This document shows, one piece after another, positions 1-10,069 of a stretch of 64,000 bases of DNA (position 1 is its first letter; each line of letters starts with the position of its first letter). Position numbers and translations under genes: made by a program. The notes beneath the pieces are model-generated. The model searched no databases. It was not told where the DNA came from and saw only the letters and a program-made list of their open reading frames with translations. Source of the DNA: Enterococcus lacertideformus (lineage in GTDB: Bacteria > Bacillota > Bacilli > Lactobacillales > Enterococcaceae); assembly GCA_015680865.1 (NCBI GenBank), contig JADAKE010000016.1, positions 310,001 through 374,000 of the forward strand. Reading direction: 5' to 3'.

Positions 1-443
1 GCTTCTTGCTCACGTTTAATGCGTTCTTCAACATCTGCTTCTGTTACTTCGCGGTCTTGTTTTTCAACAACTAGGTCTTTGTATTGCCCTAATTTTACTT
101 CTGGTTTCACAGTTACTTCAGCAGTGATTACCCAATCTTGTCCTTTTTCCATGCTTTCTACATCGATTTTAGGTTGTGAGACTGGTTCGATCCCCGCTTC
201 TTTAACTGCTGCTTCATAGTTTTCTGGTAACACAGCATTCAATGCGTCTTCATAAAGTGCTTCTTCTCCATACATACGGTTAAATACTTGACGAGAAACT
301 TTCCATTTACGGAAACCTGGTACATTCAAATTTCCTTTTACTTTATTAAAAGCAGTCGTTAGTCCTTTTTGGATTTCATCTTGCGCAATCGTAAATTTTA
401 AAACACCATCATTTGTGCCTTTTTTTTCAAATGTTGCAGTCAT
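1..443 (-). CDS. tig: trigger factor, N-terminal part (runs off the window)
   Basis: This is the first ~147 residues of trigger factor, the ribosome-bound peptidyl-prolyl isomerase that meets nascent chains at the exit tunnel. The reading begins [17 protein letters not shown] and continues through the ribosome-binding signature region GFRKWKVSR (family form GFRKGKVPR, residues ~43-51), so the ribosome-docking domain is present and the PPIase and C-terminal domains lie outside the window. The ATG at 441-443 is preceded on the minus strand by GGAGGGAATTAG. It is transcribed away from the unknown gene at 589-1537. The family match is clear; only the 5' third can be judged here. Confidence 0.93.
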   Translation of the reverse strand, partial: MTATFEKKGTNDGVLKFTIAQDEIQKGLTTAFNKVKGNLNVPGFRKWKVSRQVFNRMYGEEALYEDALNAVLPENYEAAVKEAGIEPVSQPKIDVESMEKGQDWVITAEVTVKPEVKLGQYKDLVVEKQDREVTEADVEERIKREQE

Positions 444-588
444 CTAATTCCCTCCGAATTTTGAAATTCATTTTATACATCAAAAACGTTTCATGCATAC
501 CTTTAAATAGTACACTAACCATTTCAAATTGTAAACATATTGAACGATCAGAATCCACGTTTTTCATGACTTTTTTATCTAAAATGGA

Positions 589-1537
589 TTAGATCCTCTC
601 TTGAAAGAGTCTCATTATACTTAAAATATTCTTTCTTTTTTCCGTATATTTTCTTTCATCTTCATCCGTTTGCCCATTGTCATCTTTTTGACCATAGGCA
701 TAAAGCGTACTTTCAAACCATTTTTGAGGATCCTCGACATATGTATCATAAATCGGGTAAAGAAGCGCACTTTGCATCAAAAACTCTTCTTTTTACAACT
801 GAGCTAAGATAGGCATCGTGATTTTCATATTTTTCGGCCAATATTGATAACTTTTGGTAAGCGAATTGCTTTTCCGGTTTTGGTAAAGTAGCAGGAATCA
901 CTTCTATTACTTGTTTATCAATAGTTAAATATGAAATTAATTGATTATTTTTAACTTCCACAAGTAACTCTAACATCTTCGCTCGCACCAACAAATGGAT
1001 TTCTGGCATAATAATCAACTTATTGATTGTTTGAACTAATTCATGATACGGTAACTCTTCAATTTTCGACACAAATAATAATTGTTTTGTTTGGGACATG
1101 GATGATACTTTATCTATCCAGTGATAGATGTCACGAATTTTTTTTCGTTCATTTCGACTCATAAAATTCTCTGATTGTTGGATCTTATCCAACACGTCTT
1201 GTTCAAATGCTTCAGAAAAATCATAACTGGCAATTAACTTACGAGCATATAGATAATCTCTTGTTTGTATCAGTAAATCAAAATAAAACGTTGCCGTCTC
1301 TTCTTTGTTTAGATATTCCTTTTCATGGGGAAGTGCTTGGTTCAATGCTTCTTTTTTTTCATTAATTTCAAATAAGCAAAATACAAGTAAACGATTTGCC
1401 TCAAATGTCGCCTTTAATTCGTAGTCACGTTGAAATAATTCCTTTGCTTGAAAATACTGATGGTCTGTCAACATTTGTTGCGCTAGTCGCATAAGATTTT
1501 CATATTTGTCAGGAAAATCAATTCGATCCACACACAT
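589..1537 (-). pseudogene. hypothetical helical (TPR-like) protein, frameshifted
   Basis: A ~310-residue gene of unknown function appears split by one base. The upstream frame runs from an ATG at 1537 (or the in-frame GTG at 1531, better spaced from AAGGGAG) to residues VVKRRVF and then a short out-of-frame tail. The adjacent frame resumes at once with MQSALLYPIYDTYVEDPQKW and continues to 589. Removing one T from the five-T run on the minus strand (A run at 779-783) gives one continuous protein. The sequence is helical and rich in Leu/Glu/Lys with paired-helix spacing (LMRLAQQML, YFQAKELFQRDYEL), suggestive of TPR-like packing but not a confident family match. It sits upstream of tig and downstream of the RDD gene. 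A genuine mutation and an assembly indel cannot be told apart here. Confidence 0.6.
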
Positions 1538-1656
1538 TTCTCCCTTCAATTCTTCTTTAAACATTTTATTCACAATGAACAAATAACAATTCCAATAGTA
1601 GCAAATAAAAAAAATCATGACAATCATTTTTGGATCGTCATGATTAAAAAATTTAA

Positions 1657-2316
1657 CTAAGCGTTCACTTCTTGATTAAAAGCCTTGATCAAATTAAGTG
1701 TCACAACACTTGTATTTGAAAAATAATCACCTATGTGTTGCTTTTTTTGAGTAAAAATCGTCAGTAAATAACCAATAAATAGCAAAGGAAATTTTAGAAT
1801 AAAGCGACAAGCTCCTTCTCTCACTAACACTGTTGCCCAACTTAATTCTGCTTCATCCAAACAAATTACCCGAATACCAAAAATCATTTTTCCGATCGTT
1901 TGTCCATGATTTAATTTTGTTAACAGAATAAAATATCCCAGATAAATAAGTAAAGCTGTAAAACCATAAAAACTCAAATAAGATGTTGTAGCCGCTAACC
2001 ATTCTAAATTTGTAGTAATCCCTAGGGTTAAGCGTGTGATCGAACCAATACAAACTAAATCAATTAAAAAAGCACCTAGCCTTATCCAAAAACCTGCATA
2101 AAAATAATTAGGAAAATCATTTACGTTTGTACTTGCTGGTATGTCTTTTGTATACTTCTCCCACTGTTGCTGTTTGACTTTTATTTCATCTTCAGATAAA
2201 GGATTTTCCCTAAATGATTGGAGAACCTTTTGAGAAAAACTAGAATAAGGGCCGACCCTCAGTTGATCATTGATTTTTGGTGTAGATTTTTCTTCAAGAT
2301 CTTTTGTCATCCTCAT
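1657..2316 (-). CDS. RDD-family membrane protein
   Basis: This 219-residue protein has a ~75-residue hydrophilic N-terminus followed by an RDD domain. The first helix carries GFWIRLGAFLIDLVCIG (residues ~75-91), with the Arg and Asp that give the family its name, and GQTIGKMIFGIRVI (~138-151) is the usual second RDD signature. About four membrane helices are visible. RDD proteins are often transporters or accessory membrane proteins, with no fixed substrate. The start codon overlaps the last four bases of sppA (2313-2316), so the two are co-translated, which hints at a shared membrane-maintenance role (inference). Confidence 0.8.
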   Translation of the reverse strand: MRMTKDLEEKSTPKINDQLRVGPYSSFSQKVLQSFRENPLSEDEIKVKQQQWEKYTKDIPASTNVNDFPNYFYAGFWIRLGAFLIDLVCIGSITRLTLGITTNLEWLAATTSYLSFYGFTALLIYLGYFILLTKLNHGQTIGKMIFGIRVICLDEAELSWATVLVREGACRFILKFPLLFIGYLLTIFTQKKQHIGDYFSNTSVVTLNLIKAFNQEVNA

Positions 2317-3251
2317 TCACCTCCATAATAATACATTGCTTTTGGTGATTCCGCTGTTCCTTGATTTTCTAAGAAAGTCAAGATCTGGCTAGTTTCAGAA
2401 GCCTTTAATCCTTGCTCTTTTCTCATTGCCTGTAAAGCATCTTTCGGGTAACCTATTTCATCCACAAGCCCTACTTTCTTTGCTTGTTCCCCGTCATAGA
2501 TACGACCATCAGCTATTTTCTTCACGTCTTCTTCTGACTTATGCCTTCCTTGGCTGACTACCTTTACAAATCGATTATAAGCATTATCAATGTATGCTTG
2601 TAAAACAACTTGCTCTTCTTGTGTTTGTGGTCTCGTACTAGAACCAATATCTTTTAGCGCCCCACTTTTAACCGTTGTGTCTTCTATCCCTAATTTTTCT
2701 AATAAGCCCGAGTAATTCAATCCTGACATGATCACACCAATAGAACCTGTAACTGTTTCTTCTGTTGCATAAATTTTATCTGCTTGTGCCGAAATATAGT
2801 AACCACCACTAGCGGCAGTATTTTTCATACTAACATACATGGGAATCTTACGATCATTTCTAATTTCACTTAATTCCTTAGCTATCTCTGCACTTTCATA
2901 GACACCACCACCAGGAGAATTTACTTCTAAGAATATCCCCTTGATACTGTCATCTTCCTTTATGGCATCCAATTGTTCCAGAAATTTTTTATGATTATAA
3001 CCTTCAGTTGAAAAAAGACCAGCTGAACCGTCATTTGTAATTGTACCCTCAACTGTTAACTTGACGATTTTTTCTTCACTATTTCCTTCTTCCAGCACTG
3101 TCGAAGATAATTCATCATTTCCATATAATAAACGATTTAAACCACTAACTTGTTTCTCCCCTTGTAAATTCGATGTTAATCCATCAGAGACTAAGGAGAC
3201 AATCAACAATCCTATTGCAAGAAACACCGCCAACCAACGTTTCTTATTCAT
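2313..3251 (-). CDS. sppA: signal peptide peptidase SppA
   Basis: A 312-residue membrane serine protease of the S49 family that degrades leftover signal peptides. An N-terminal anchor (WLAVFLAIGLLIVSLV, residues 5-20) leads to an extracytoplasmic domain. The catalytic Ser lies in TAASGGYYISA (~145-155) and the general-base Lys in TVKSGALKDIG (~193-203), the Ser-Lys dyad of bacterial SppA. GVMSG-like strands and EVNSPGGGV (oxyanion region) are also present. Length is typical of the short Gram-positive form. AGAGAGGGATTGT precedes the ATG. It lies 12 bases downstream of a small hypothetical gene and overlaps the RDD gene, forming a three-gene unit. Confidence 0.93.
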   Translation of the reverse strand: MNKKRWLAVFLAIGLLIVSLVSDGLTSNLQGEKQVSGLNRLLYGNDELSSTVLEEGNSEEKIVKLTVEGTITNDGSAGLFSTEGYNHKKFLEQLDAIKEDDSIKGIFLEVNSPGGGVYESAEIAKELSEIRNDRKIPMYVSMKNTAASGGYYISAQADKIYATEETVTGSIGVIMSGLNYSGLLEKLGIEDTTVKSGALKDIGSSTRPQTQEEQVVLQAYIDNAYNRFVKVVSQGRHKSEEDVKKIADGRIYDGEQAKKVGLVDEIGYPKDALQAMRKEQGLKASETSQILTFLENQGTAESPKAMYYYGGE

Positions 3252-3263
3252 ACAATCCCTCTC

Positions 3264-3554
3264 TTAATATAAATTTTTTATCACGATTACTTTTTCTTTT
3301 GATCCTTTAGTATTCATTTTTTCAGCTTTTTCTTCTAACACAAAACCACTAAATTTTTCTTTTGTCCACTCGTCCTCTACAACAAACTGCTGGGCTTCAC
3401 AGACTGTTAAAGCATCTGGTGCAATTTCTTGAATACTATCCCATCCAGTATCTAAAAATATTTTTGTATCATCACTGATACAATCTAAATTTTCAAGCTC
3501 TATAAGTTGTTTTTTTAACATACCTAGCGTTAAAATATCTATTTTTTTCTCCAT
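3264..3554 (-). CDS. small hypothetical protein (first gene of the sppA unit)
   Basis: A 96-residue acidic, soluble protein that I do not recognise. It opens MEKKIDILTLGMLKKQLIEL and contains one Trp-rich turn (DTGWDSIQEIAPDAL) and two Cys residues. No signal peptide, membrane segment or known motif is visible. A very strong Shine-Dalgarno (GGAGGAGAGGGA) precedes the ATG, and the gene is only 12 bases upstream of sppA, so it is almost certainly expressed. Its 5' side faces the divergent glmS regulatory region. Confidence 0.7.
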   Translation of the reverse strand: MEKKIDILTLGMLKKQLIELENLDCISDDTKIFLDTGWDSIQEIAPDALTVCEAQQFVVEDEWTKEKFSGFVLEEKAEKMNTKGSKEKVIVIKNLY

Positions 3555-3678
3555 TCCCTCTCCTCCTTTTACATTTACTTTTCTATTGTACCGAAGTCTT
3601 TCAAAAGATGATAGTCCAAAATTATTTTATATACAGCCCTAATATAATATAGACCAATTTACTTTTCATTCTTTTTTA

Positions 3679-3708
3679 TTGACAAATAACACAAAATAAC
3701 GTTATTAT
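3679..3708 (+). promoter_or_regulatory. predicted sigma-A promoter of glmS
   Basis: TTGACA at 3679-3684 is a perfect -35 box; 18 bases later TATTAT at 3703-3708 is a good -10. It lies ~50 bases upstream of the ribozyme cleavage point, so the transcript would begin near 3715 and carry the whole glmS ribozyme. Prediction from pattern only. Confidence 0.5.
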
Positions 3709-3754
3709 TTAAGAAGTTTCCAGAAAAAAAACAAAAAAATTTTATATATACCAT

Positions 3755-3935
3755 TAAAAATAAATAGCGCCTGATCTGTAAAAACAGATGACGAGGAAAG
3801 GGTTTATCGAAAAATTCGGCGGATGGCCCTAGGCACTGCAGTCTAAAGAAGATGAAAAAAACGATTTGCAAAGATCGAACAAAAATATATTCATGCAGCT
3901 GGAAACTTTCATAACATTTTTTATAGAAAGTGGGA
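3755..3935 (+). ncRNA. glmS ribozyme/riboswitch (glucosamine-6-phosphate)
   Basis: The leader of glmS contains the core of the self-cleaving glmS ribozyme. The cleavage-site segment AATAGCGCC is at ~3763-3771 (cleavage expected between A3766 and G3767), followed by a short P2-like hairpin (ATCTG/CAGAT). The nearly invariant core comes next: GACGAGGAAAGGGTTTATCG (from ~3790) and TTCGGCGGATG (from ~3817). A GlcN6P-bound ribozyme cleaves its own mRNA and so lowers GlmS when amino sugar is plentiful. The P3/P4 region after the GGATG is less conserved in my reading, so the 3' limit is approximate. Confidence 0.9.
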
Positions 3936-3942
3936 TATTTTT

Positions 3943-5751
3943 ATGTGCGGAATTGTTGGAATGATTGGTTTAGAAAATGTAACACCTGGATTGATAAACG
4001 GTTTAGAAAAATTAGAATATAGAGGGTATGATTCAGCTGGAATTTTTGTCGCAAATCACGAAAATGATCATTTGATTAAAGCACAAGGAAGAATAGCAAA
4101 CTTAAAAGAAAAGCTAACAAATGAAATAATCTGTACAATTGGTATTGGTCATACACGCTGGGCTACCCACGGTGAACCTTCAGAAAAAAATGCGCACCCT
4201 CATACTTCTCAGAGTGGTCGCTTTGTACTCGTTCATAACGGTGTAATCGAGAATTTCGCAGAGCTAAAAAATGATTATTTAGAAAATGATCAATTTTTAG
4301 GAGAAACGGACACAGAGATCATTGTTCATCTCATTGAATTTTTCGCAATGAGTGGGCTTGATACCAAATCTGCTTTTTTAAAGACTTTACACTTAATCAA
4401 AGGTTCCTACGCATTTGCTTTGATTGATCGCAAAATACCAGATAAAATTTTTGTTGCAAAAAATAAAAGTCCGTTGTTAGTAGGTCTAGGTAATAGTTTC
4501 AACGTCATCGCAAGTGATGCAATGGCTATGCTTTCATACACGAAAGAATTCGTCGAGATTGAAGACGGCGAACTGGTCATCGTGACACAAGAAGAAATAT
4601 CTATTGAAACAATTACTGGTGATTCCGTTCAACGAGCATCGTTTGAAGCACAAATTGATGCAGCCGATATCGAAAAAGGGACTTATCCCTATTACATGCT
4701 AAAAGAAATAGATGAACAACCGATCGTTATGAGAAAAATCGTTCAATCTTTTATCAACTCTAATAATCAAGTAATTCTGGATAAACAATTATTAGAAACT
4801 GCCCAAAAAAGTGATCGCATTTATATCGTAGCTTGCGGTACAAGCTATCATGCAGGTTTAGCAGGAAAACCAATTTTAGAACAACTTACCCAGACCCCTG
4901 TAGAAGTACATCTCGCTAGCGAATTTGGTTACAATATGCCTTTGCTTTCAAAGCAACCTTTCTTTATTTTCCTAAGCCAAAGTGGCGAAACCGCAGACAG
5001 CCGGCAAGTGTTAGTAAAAGTCAATGAATTAGATTATCCCTCCTTGACTATCACTAATGTTCCTGGGTCAACTTTATCAAGAGAAGCCTCTTTCACGCTA
5101 CTTTTACACGCTGGACCTGAAATTGCAGTTGCTTCTACAAAGGCTTATACCGCACAAATTGCTGTTTTAGCTGTATTTGCTAAAGTAATTGGCGATAAAA
5201 AAGAAGTCCCTTATGCGCTATCCTTTGATCTTAATCATGAATTAAGTCTTGTTGCAAATGGGATGGAAGAAATGATCTCACAAAAAGATTACTTACAAGA
5301 ACTTGCAGATACGTATTTAACTAACACACGCAATGCCTTTTATATTGGGCGTGCTGCAGATTATACTGTTGCATTGGAAGCTGCTTTAAAGTTGAAAGAA
5401 ATCAGTTATATCCAAGCAGAAGGATTTGCCGCAGGCGAATTGAAACATGGGCCAATTGCATTGATCGAAACTGACACACCTGTCATTGGTATCATCAGCG
5501 AAGAAATAACAGGAACGCATACTCGAGGAAATCTCAAAGAAGTGGAGAGTCGTGGCGCAAGAACACTGATCCTAGCCACAAAAGGTTTAGAAAAGGAAGA
5601 AGACCAACTTATCCTACCTGTTGTCCATCCTTTATTAACACCGTTAGTAACAGTCATTCCTACTCAATTGATCGCTTACTACGCTACCTTATTAAGAGGA
5701 CTAGATGTTGATAAACCTAGAAATTTAGCAAAATCGGTCACCGTCGAATAA
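3943..5751 (+). CDS. glmS: glutamine-fructose-6-phosphate aminotransferase (isomerizing)
   Basis: GlmS makes glucosamine-6-phosphate from fructose-6-phosphate and glutamine, the first committed step to UDP-GlcNAc. The nucleophilic Cys follows the initiator (MCGIVGMIG), with the class II glutamine amidotransferase motifs GHTRWATHG (~72-80) and HNGVIEN. Two SIS domains follow, with CGTSYHAGL (~299) and SQSGETADS (~346) for sugar phosphate binding, and the C-terminus [11 protein letters not shown] is the family's. At 602 residues it is full length. It is controlled by the ribozyme immediately upstream and stands alone on the plus strand. glmM, the next enzyme in the pathway, lies 3 kb away on the other strand. 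Confidence 0.97.
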   Translation: MCGIVGMIGLENVTPGLINGLEKLEYRGYDSAGIFVANHENDHLIKAQGRIANLKEKLTNEIICTIGIGHTRWATHGEPSEKNAHPHTSQSGRFVLVHNGVIENFAELKNDYLENDQFLGETDTEIIVHLIEFFAMSGLDTKSAFLKTLHLIKGSYAFALIDRKIPDKIFVAKNKSPLLVGLGNSFNVIASDAMAMLSYTKEFVEIEDGELVIVTQEEISIETITGDSVQRASFEAQIDAADIEKGTYPYYMLKEIDEQPIVMRKIVQSFINSNNQVILDKQLLETAQKSDRIYIVACGTSYHAGLAGKPILEQLTQTPVEVHLASEFGYNMPLLSKQPFFIFLSQSGETADSRQVLVKVNELDYPSLTITNVPGSTLSREASFTLLLHAGPEIAVASTKAYTAQIAVLAVFAKVIGDKKEVPYALSFDLNHELSLVANGMEEMISQKDYLQELADTYLTNTRNAFYIGRAADYTVALEAALKLKEISYIQAEGFAAGELKHGPIALIETDTPVIGIISEEITGTHTRGNLKEVESRGARTLILATKGLEKEEDQLILPVVHPLLTPLVTVIPTQLIAYYATLLRGLDVDKPRNLAKSVTVE

Positions 5752-5789
5752 GATAAATCAGCTAATCAATACAAACCTGTATTAAAAAA

Positions 5790-6150
5790 AGAGGCTGGGA
5801 CAAACTAGATCATTTTACTTCTTTGCTCCTGCGATTACTCGTCGCATAAAAAGATCTGTACCAATCATTAGGTCTTAGCACAAGGCGCACTAGCTATTTC
5901 TCAAGGAAAACCGAATCGAGTCCAATCCTTTTTCTTTCGTGTGAGAAAAAATGCTGGACAGAAAAAAGCGGTGGTTGCGACTGTTCATTTATTTTTACGT
6001 ATTATTTATCGGATGTTTTCCGATCAGTCCCGTTATTATGAACTTGGAGAAGCTTATTTCCGAAGGAGTTGCTTCTGCTCCCGCCGTTTATCCGAGAGTG
6101 TGAAACAAAAGGAATCTTTACTTTTGTCCCATACTCTTTTATTTTTAGTA
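5790..6150. repeat. intergenic repeat with GAGGCTGGGACAAA-type ends
   Basis: The gap between the convergent glmS and surface-protein genes (5752-6176) is filled by a repeat-like element. It opens with AAAAGAGGCTGGGACAAAC (~5787) and closes with TTTTGTCCCATACTCTTTT (~6121-6139), which pair with each other. The segment with CATTTTACTTCTTTGCTCC...GATTACTCGTCGCATAAAA recurs in degenerate form at ~13846-13906. An open frame across it (5941-6180) looks like random translation. Such short intergenic repeats are common in enterococci; function is unknown. Confidence 0.55.
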
Positions 6151-6176
6151 TGGTTAGTAATTTTCACTAAAAACAG

Positions 6177-8394
6177 CTAATTCTTTTTACGTTGTCTAAA
6201 AAACCACATAGCCACGCCTGCTACTAAGATTCCTCCTAGCGCTTGAATGATTGGATATACTTGACTACCAGTTTGCGGTAATTTTTCAGTTAGCATCTTA
6301 TCTGTAGAAATTTTTGCAACTACTTTCGTTGGCTTATTTTTTTGCTGTTCATTCACTGTCACATTATTTGTCATATTCGTAGAACTACCGGGTGTTACTT
6401 GTTGCTCCGGCGATGATGGATTTACTTTTTTACTAGTCAAAACAACAATCGAATTACTAGCTTCCGAAAGATTTCCTAAAGTATCTTTTGTTTTTACTGT
6501 ATACTTATATTGCGTATTTTCTGTTAATCCTGTATCTGTATAGTTTAAAGTTTCTCCCGATACTTCTCCTACAAGAAGTCCATTTCGATAAATTTGATAA
6601 GCGCTTATACTCATATTCATACTCTTTTTCATATTCATAGCACTAGCAGGCGCTTCCCACATTAAAACAACTTTATCTTCCATAATGCTTTCTGCTCTTA
6701 ATGCCGCTGGCGGTAAAGGTAATTCATTCCCCTCTGTCATACTTGTTTTAGTAGTTACCTCATTACTAGGTTCTGACACATTACCTGCTTTGTCTTTTGC
6801 ATAAACTTTATACGTGTACGCTGTATCCTCTGTCAAGCCTGTGTTTATGTAAGCCAATGTTTCTCCTGTTACTTCATCAATCTGCTGTCCATCTCGATAA
6901 ATCAAGTAGCTTGTTACGCCTACATTATCCGTTGCCGCTTCCCACGACAAGCTGACGCTGGAAGTTGTTACACCGTCTACTTTTAACTGGAGCGGTGCAC
7001 TTGGTGCTTCATTGTCTTCTGCTACACTCGTTGTAACCGTTACCTCATTACTTGGCTCTGACACGTTACCTGCTTTGTCTTTTGCATAAACTTTATACGT
7101 GTACGCTGTATCCTCAGCCAAGTCTGTATTTGTATAAGCCAATATTTCTCCTGTTACTTCATCAATCTGCTGTCCATCTCGATAAATCAAGTAGCTTGTC
7201 ACGCCTATATTATCTGTTGCTGGTTCCCACGACAAGCTGACGCTGGAAGTTGTTACACCGTCTACTTTTAACTGGAGCGGCGCACTTGGTGCTTCATTGT
7301 CTTCTGCTACACTCGTTGTAGCCGTTACCTCATTACTTGGCTCTGACACGTTACCTGCTTTGTCTTTTGCATAAACTTTATACGTGTACGCTGTATCCTC
7401 TGTCAAGTCTGTATTTGTATAAGCCAATGTTTCTCCTGTTACTTCATCAATCTGCTGTCCATCTCGATAAATCAGGTAACTTGTTACACCTACATTATCC
7501 GTTGCTGGTCCCCACGACAAGCTGACGCTGGAAGTTGTTACACCGTCTACTTTTAACTGGAGCGGCGCACTTGGTGCTTCATTGTCTTCTGCTGCAGTGC
7601 TAGTAGTTATCGAATTACTAGGTGCCGACCTATTGCCTGCTTTGTCTACTGCATAAATTGTATATGTGTATGCTGTATTCTCTGTCAAACCTGTATTGGT
7701 GTAAGCCAGTGTTTCTCCAGATACCTCATCAATTTGTTCGCCATCTCGATAAATCAGGTAACTTGTTACACCTACATTATCCGTTGCTGGTCCCCACGAC
7801 AAGCTGACACTGGAAGTTGTTACTCCGTCTACCTTTAACTGGAGCGGCGCACTTGGCGCTTCTAAATCTAACGATGTTGCTTGAATATTATCAAAATAGG
7901 CCGTTCCATTACCAGTTGAAGCAAATCGTATAATATAGGTATTTTCTTCTTCAGGGGTAGTAAATGTAAATTCATGCTGTTTCCATGCTTCTTCATAATG
8001 TTGTTCTTCTGCTAGTGGTTTAAATCCTTCATCATGGTTTAATGTTCCAAACTCCACAATTGCTGGAAATGCAGAAGAACCACCATATACATAATAAGTA
8101 AACTTATAATGCGTACTAGGCTTTAATTGAACATATTGCATGATACTTTCTCCGTAGGTTGCCTGCACATAATTATTTCCACTTGCATCCGTTACAAGAC
8201 TTGGGTTGTTTCCCTCTGGATTTGAAACGACCCAATCATTCAAACCATCATTAAATTCACCGTTTTTAATGATGACGTTCTCTGCTTGTTCATATATCGA
8301 AGGAAAAGATTGATCAACCGCTACGGCTATCACCGGATTTACAAAAAAGCAACTGGTGATTGTTAGCTTAACGAAGTTTATTACATATCTTCAT
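6177..8394 (-). pseudogene. LPXTG surface protein with carbohydrate-binding-like domain and five FN3 domains; signal peptide out of frame
   Basis: The main frame encodes 718 residues. Residues ~18-150 form a jelly-roll module resembling carbohydrate-binding families (NGEFNDGLNDWVVS...YFDNIQATSLD). Four nearly identical ~95-residue fibronectin III domains follow (APSAPLQLKVDGVTTSS...), then a fifth divergent one with an Ala/Met insert. The C-terminus has a sortase signal: KLPQTG, a hydrophobic segment and RQRKKN. The frame has no good start, since its first usable codon is a GTG at 8333 without a Shine-Dalgarno. Upstream in the same frame lies a signal-peptide core (FVKLTITSCFFVNPVIAVAV), and an ATG with AAGGAGTGCAATT sits at 8394 one frame away, opening MKICNKLR then stop. 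A one-base change near 8378-8388 would join them. As read, the protein could not be exported. A reversible switch, true decay or an assembly error are all possible. Confidence 0.8.
6724..7866 (-). repeat. four tandem 285-bp FN3-coding repeats
   Basis: Within the surface protein gene, units of 285 bp (95 codons) repeat with very high identity. The CTTTTAACTGGAGCGG segment recurs at ~6981, ~7266, ~7551 and ~7836. Identity at synonymous positions suggests recent duplication or gene conversion. Such arrays change copy number readily and are prone to collapse in short-read assemblies. Confidence 0.85.
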
Positions 8395-8595
8395 AATTGC
8401 ACTCCTTTCAAATTAACTGTTAATAACAGTTTCGAAGATATTTTAATATACCCTATGAACAGTATGGAACTTTTTTTCTTATAACTAGAAAATAAAGTTT
8501 TAACATAACGTTTATTTACTTGTACATAACAGAAACCAATTATGAGATGAATAAAGCTGATAGCTATCTTATTAGAAAATAATTTACTTATAAAT

Positions 8596-8640
8596 AAAAA
8601 AACCGTTGTTTGCAAAAAATTACAAATAACGGTTTTTTTA
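8596..8640. terminator. bidirectional terminator between glmM and surface-protein gene
   Basis: AAAACCGTTGTTTG and CAAATAACGGTTTT form a stem around an A-rich loop, with T runs on the + side and A runs on the other. It can end the minus-strand glmM transcript (stop at 8691). Confidence 0.7.
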
Positions 8641-8690
8641 TTTTTAAAATTAAATCGATTTAACTCATGAAAACTTAATAGAAGCTTTTT

Positions 8691-10046
8691 TTATTCAAGT
8701 CCGATTTCTTCTCTGACAACTGCTGCGATTTTATCTACATAGTAAACCACTTTTTCATCTGTTGGCGCTTCTGCCATAACACGTAATAGTGGTTCAGTGC
8801 CAGAAGGTCGAACTAAAATTCTACCTTCACCGGCCATTTCTGCTTCAGCTTCTTCAATCACTTTTTTGATCGCAGGAACCTCCATCGCACCATTTTTATT
8901 GCTTACACGAATATTTACTAATTTTTGAGGATAAATGGTTACTTCTGCAGCTAATTCAGATAATTTTTTTCCTGTTTGTTTCATGATATTCAACAGTTGG
9001 ATACCTGATAACATGCCATCACCAGTAGTGTTGAAGTCAAGAAAAATCATATGCCCAGATTTTTCTCCACCAAAGTTGTAATCATTTTTACGCATCTCTT
9101 CTACTACATAACGATCCCCAACTTGAGTGACCACATCCTTTAGCCCGATTTCCGCTACTGCTTTATGAAAACCTAAATTACTCATTACTGTCGTCACAAT
9201 AGTATCTTTTTTCAAGCGATTCTTCTCAGAAAGATATTTTGCGCAAATGAACATGATCTTATCACCATCAACAATATTACCAAGCTCATCTACTGCAATT
9301 ACCCGATCACCGTCTCCGTCAAAAGCTAAACCAACATCTGCTCCTTTTTCAACAACCATTTCAGCTAATTTTTCAGGATGTGTTGAGCCAACACCATCAT
9401 TGATGTTTAATCCATTTGGATTTGTACCCATTGTATAGAAGTCAGTTTCTAAATCTGCAAATAAGCGATTAACAGAAGTAGCAGTAGCACCATTGGCTGC
9501 ATCGACACAAACAGTCAGTCCTGAAAGATCTCCATTAATTGTTTGCACTAAGAATTGAGAATATTTCAACAAACCTTCTGGAAATTCTTCTACCATTCCT
9601 AGTCCTTCAGCGGAAGGTCGAGGTAGTTCATCCACTTGCGCATCAAGCAAAGCCTCGATCTCCAATTCTTGTTCATCCACTAACTTAAAACCGTCTGCTC
9701 CAAAGAATTTAATTCCATTATCTTGTGCTGGATTGTGAGAAGCAGAAATCATCACCCCTGCACTTGCTTTTTGTAATCTTGTTAAATAAGCAACTCCTGG
9801 AGTGGAAATGACACCTAGTTGAAAAACTTCAATACCAACTGATAACAATCCAGAAATTAAAGCCTCTTCCAACATTTGTCCTGAAATCCTTGTGTCACGA
9901 CCAACTAAAACACGTGGTCGTTTGCCTTGCGTTTCGTGTTGGCTCAAGACATAACCGCCACATCTCCCTAGTTTAAATGCTAATTCTGGTGTTAATTCTT
10001 TATTAGCTTCGCCACGGACACCATCCGTTCCAAAATATTTACCCAT
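8691..10046 (-). CDS. glmM: phosphoglucosamine mutase
   Basis: GlmM converts glucosamine-6-phosphate to glucosamine-1-phosphate for UDP-GlcNAc synthesis. The phosphoserine loop is MISASHNP (Ser ~102), the metal loop is AFDGDGDR (~240-247), the sugar-binding GGEKSGH (~328) and the C-terminal phosphate loop [11 protein letters not shown] (~411-421) are all intact. Length is 451 residues, as in Firmicutes. The start [13 protein letters not shown] is the family's, with AAAGGAGCAAATT before it. It is the last gene of the conserved cdaA-cdaR-glmM unit. In related bacteria GlmM binds and inhibits CdaA (known for the family), linking wall precursor flux to c-di-AMP. Confidence 0.97.
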   Translation of the reverse strand: MGKYFGTDGVRGEANKELTPELAFKLGRCGGYVLSQHETQGKRPRVLVGRDTRISGQMLEEALISGLLSVGIEVFQLGVISTPGVAYLTRLQKASAGVMISASHNPAQDNGIKFFGADGFKLVDEQELEIEALLDAQVDELPRPSAEGLGMVEEFPEGLLKYSQFLVQTINGDLSGLTVCVDAANGATATSVNRLFADLETDFYTMGTNPNGLNINDGVGSTHPEKLAEMVVEKGADVGLAFDGDGDRVIAVDELGNIVDGDKIMFICAKYLSEKNRLKKDTIVTTVMSNLGFHKAVAEIGLKDVVTQVGDRYVVEEMRKNDYNFGGEKSGHMIFLDFNTTGDGMLSGIQLLNIMKQTGKKLSELAAEVTIYPQKLVNIRVSNKNGAMEVPAIKKVIEEAEAEMAGEGRILVRPSGTEPLLRVMAEAPTDEKVVYYVDKIAAVVREEIGLE

Positions 10047-10069
10047 AATTGTAAATTTGCTCCTTTAAC

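Noticed and set aside
5941..6180. 79-codon plus-strand open frame after glmS
   Set aside because: It lies across the GAGGCTGGGACAAA-type repeat, has no Shine-Dalgarno and a random-looking composition.
7052..7807. Three similar 61-62-codon frames on the plus strand at 285-base spacing
   Set aside because: They are the antisense of the FN3 repeats; their likeness only reflects the repeat.
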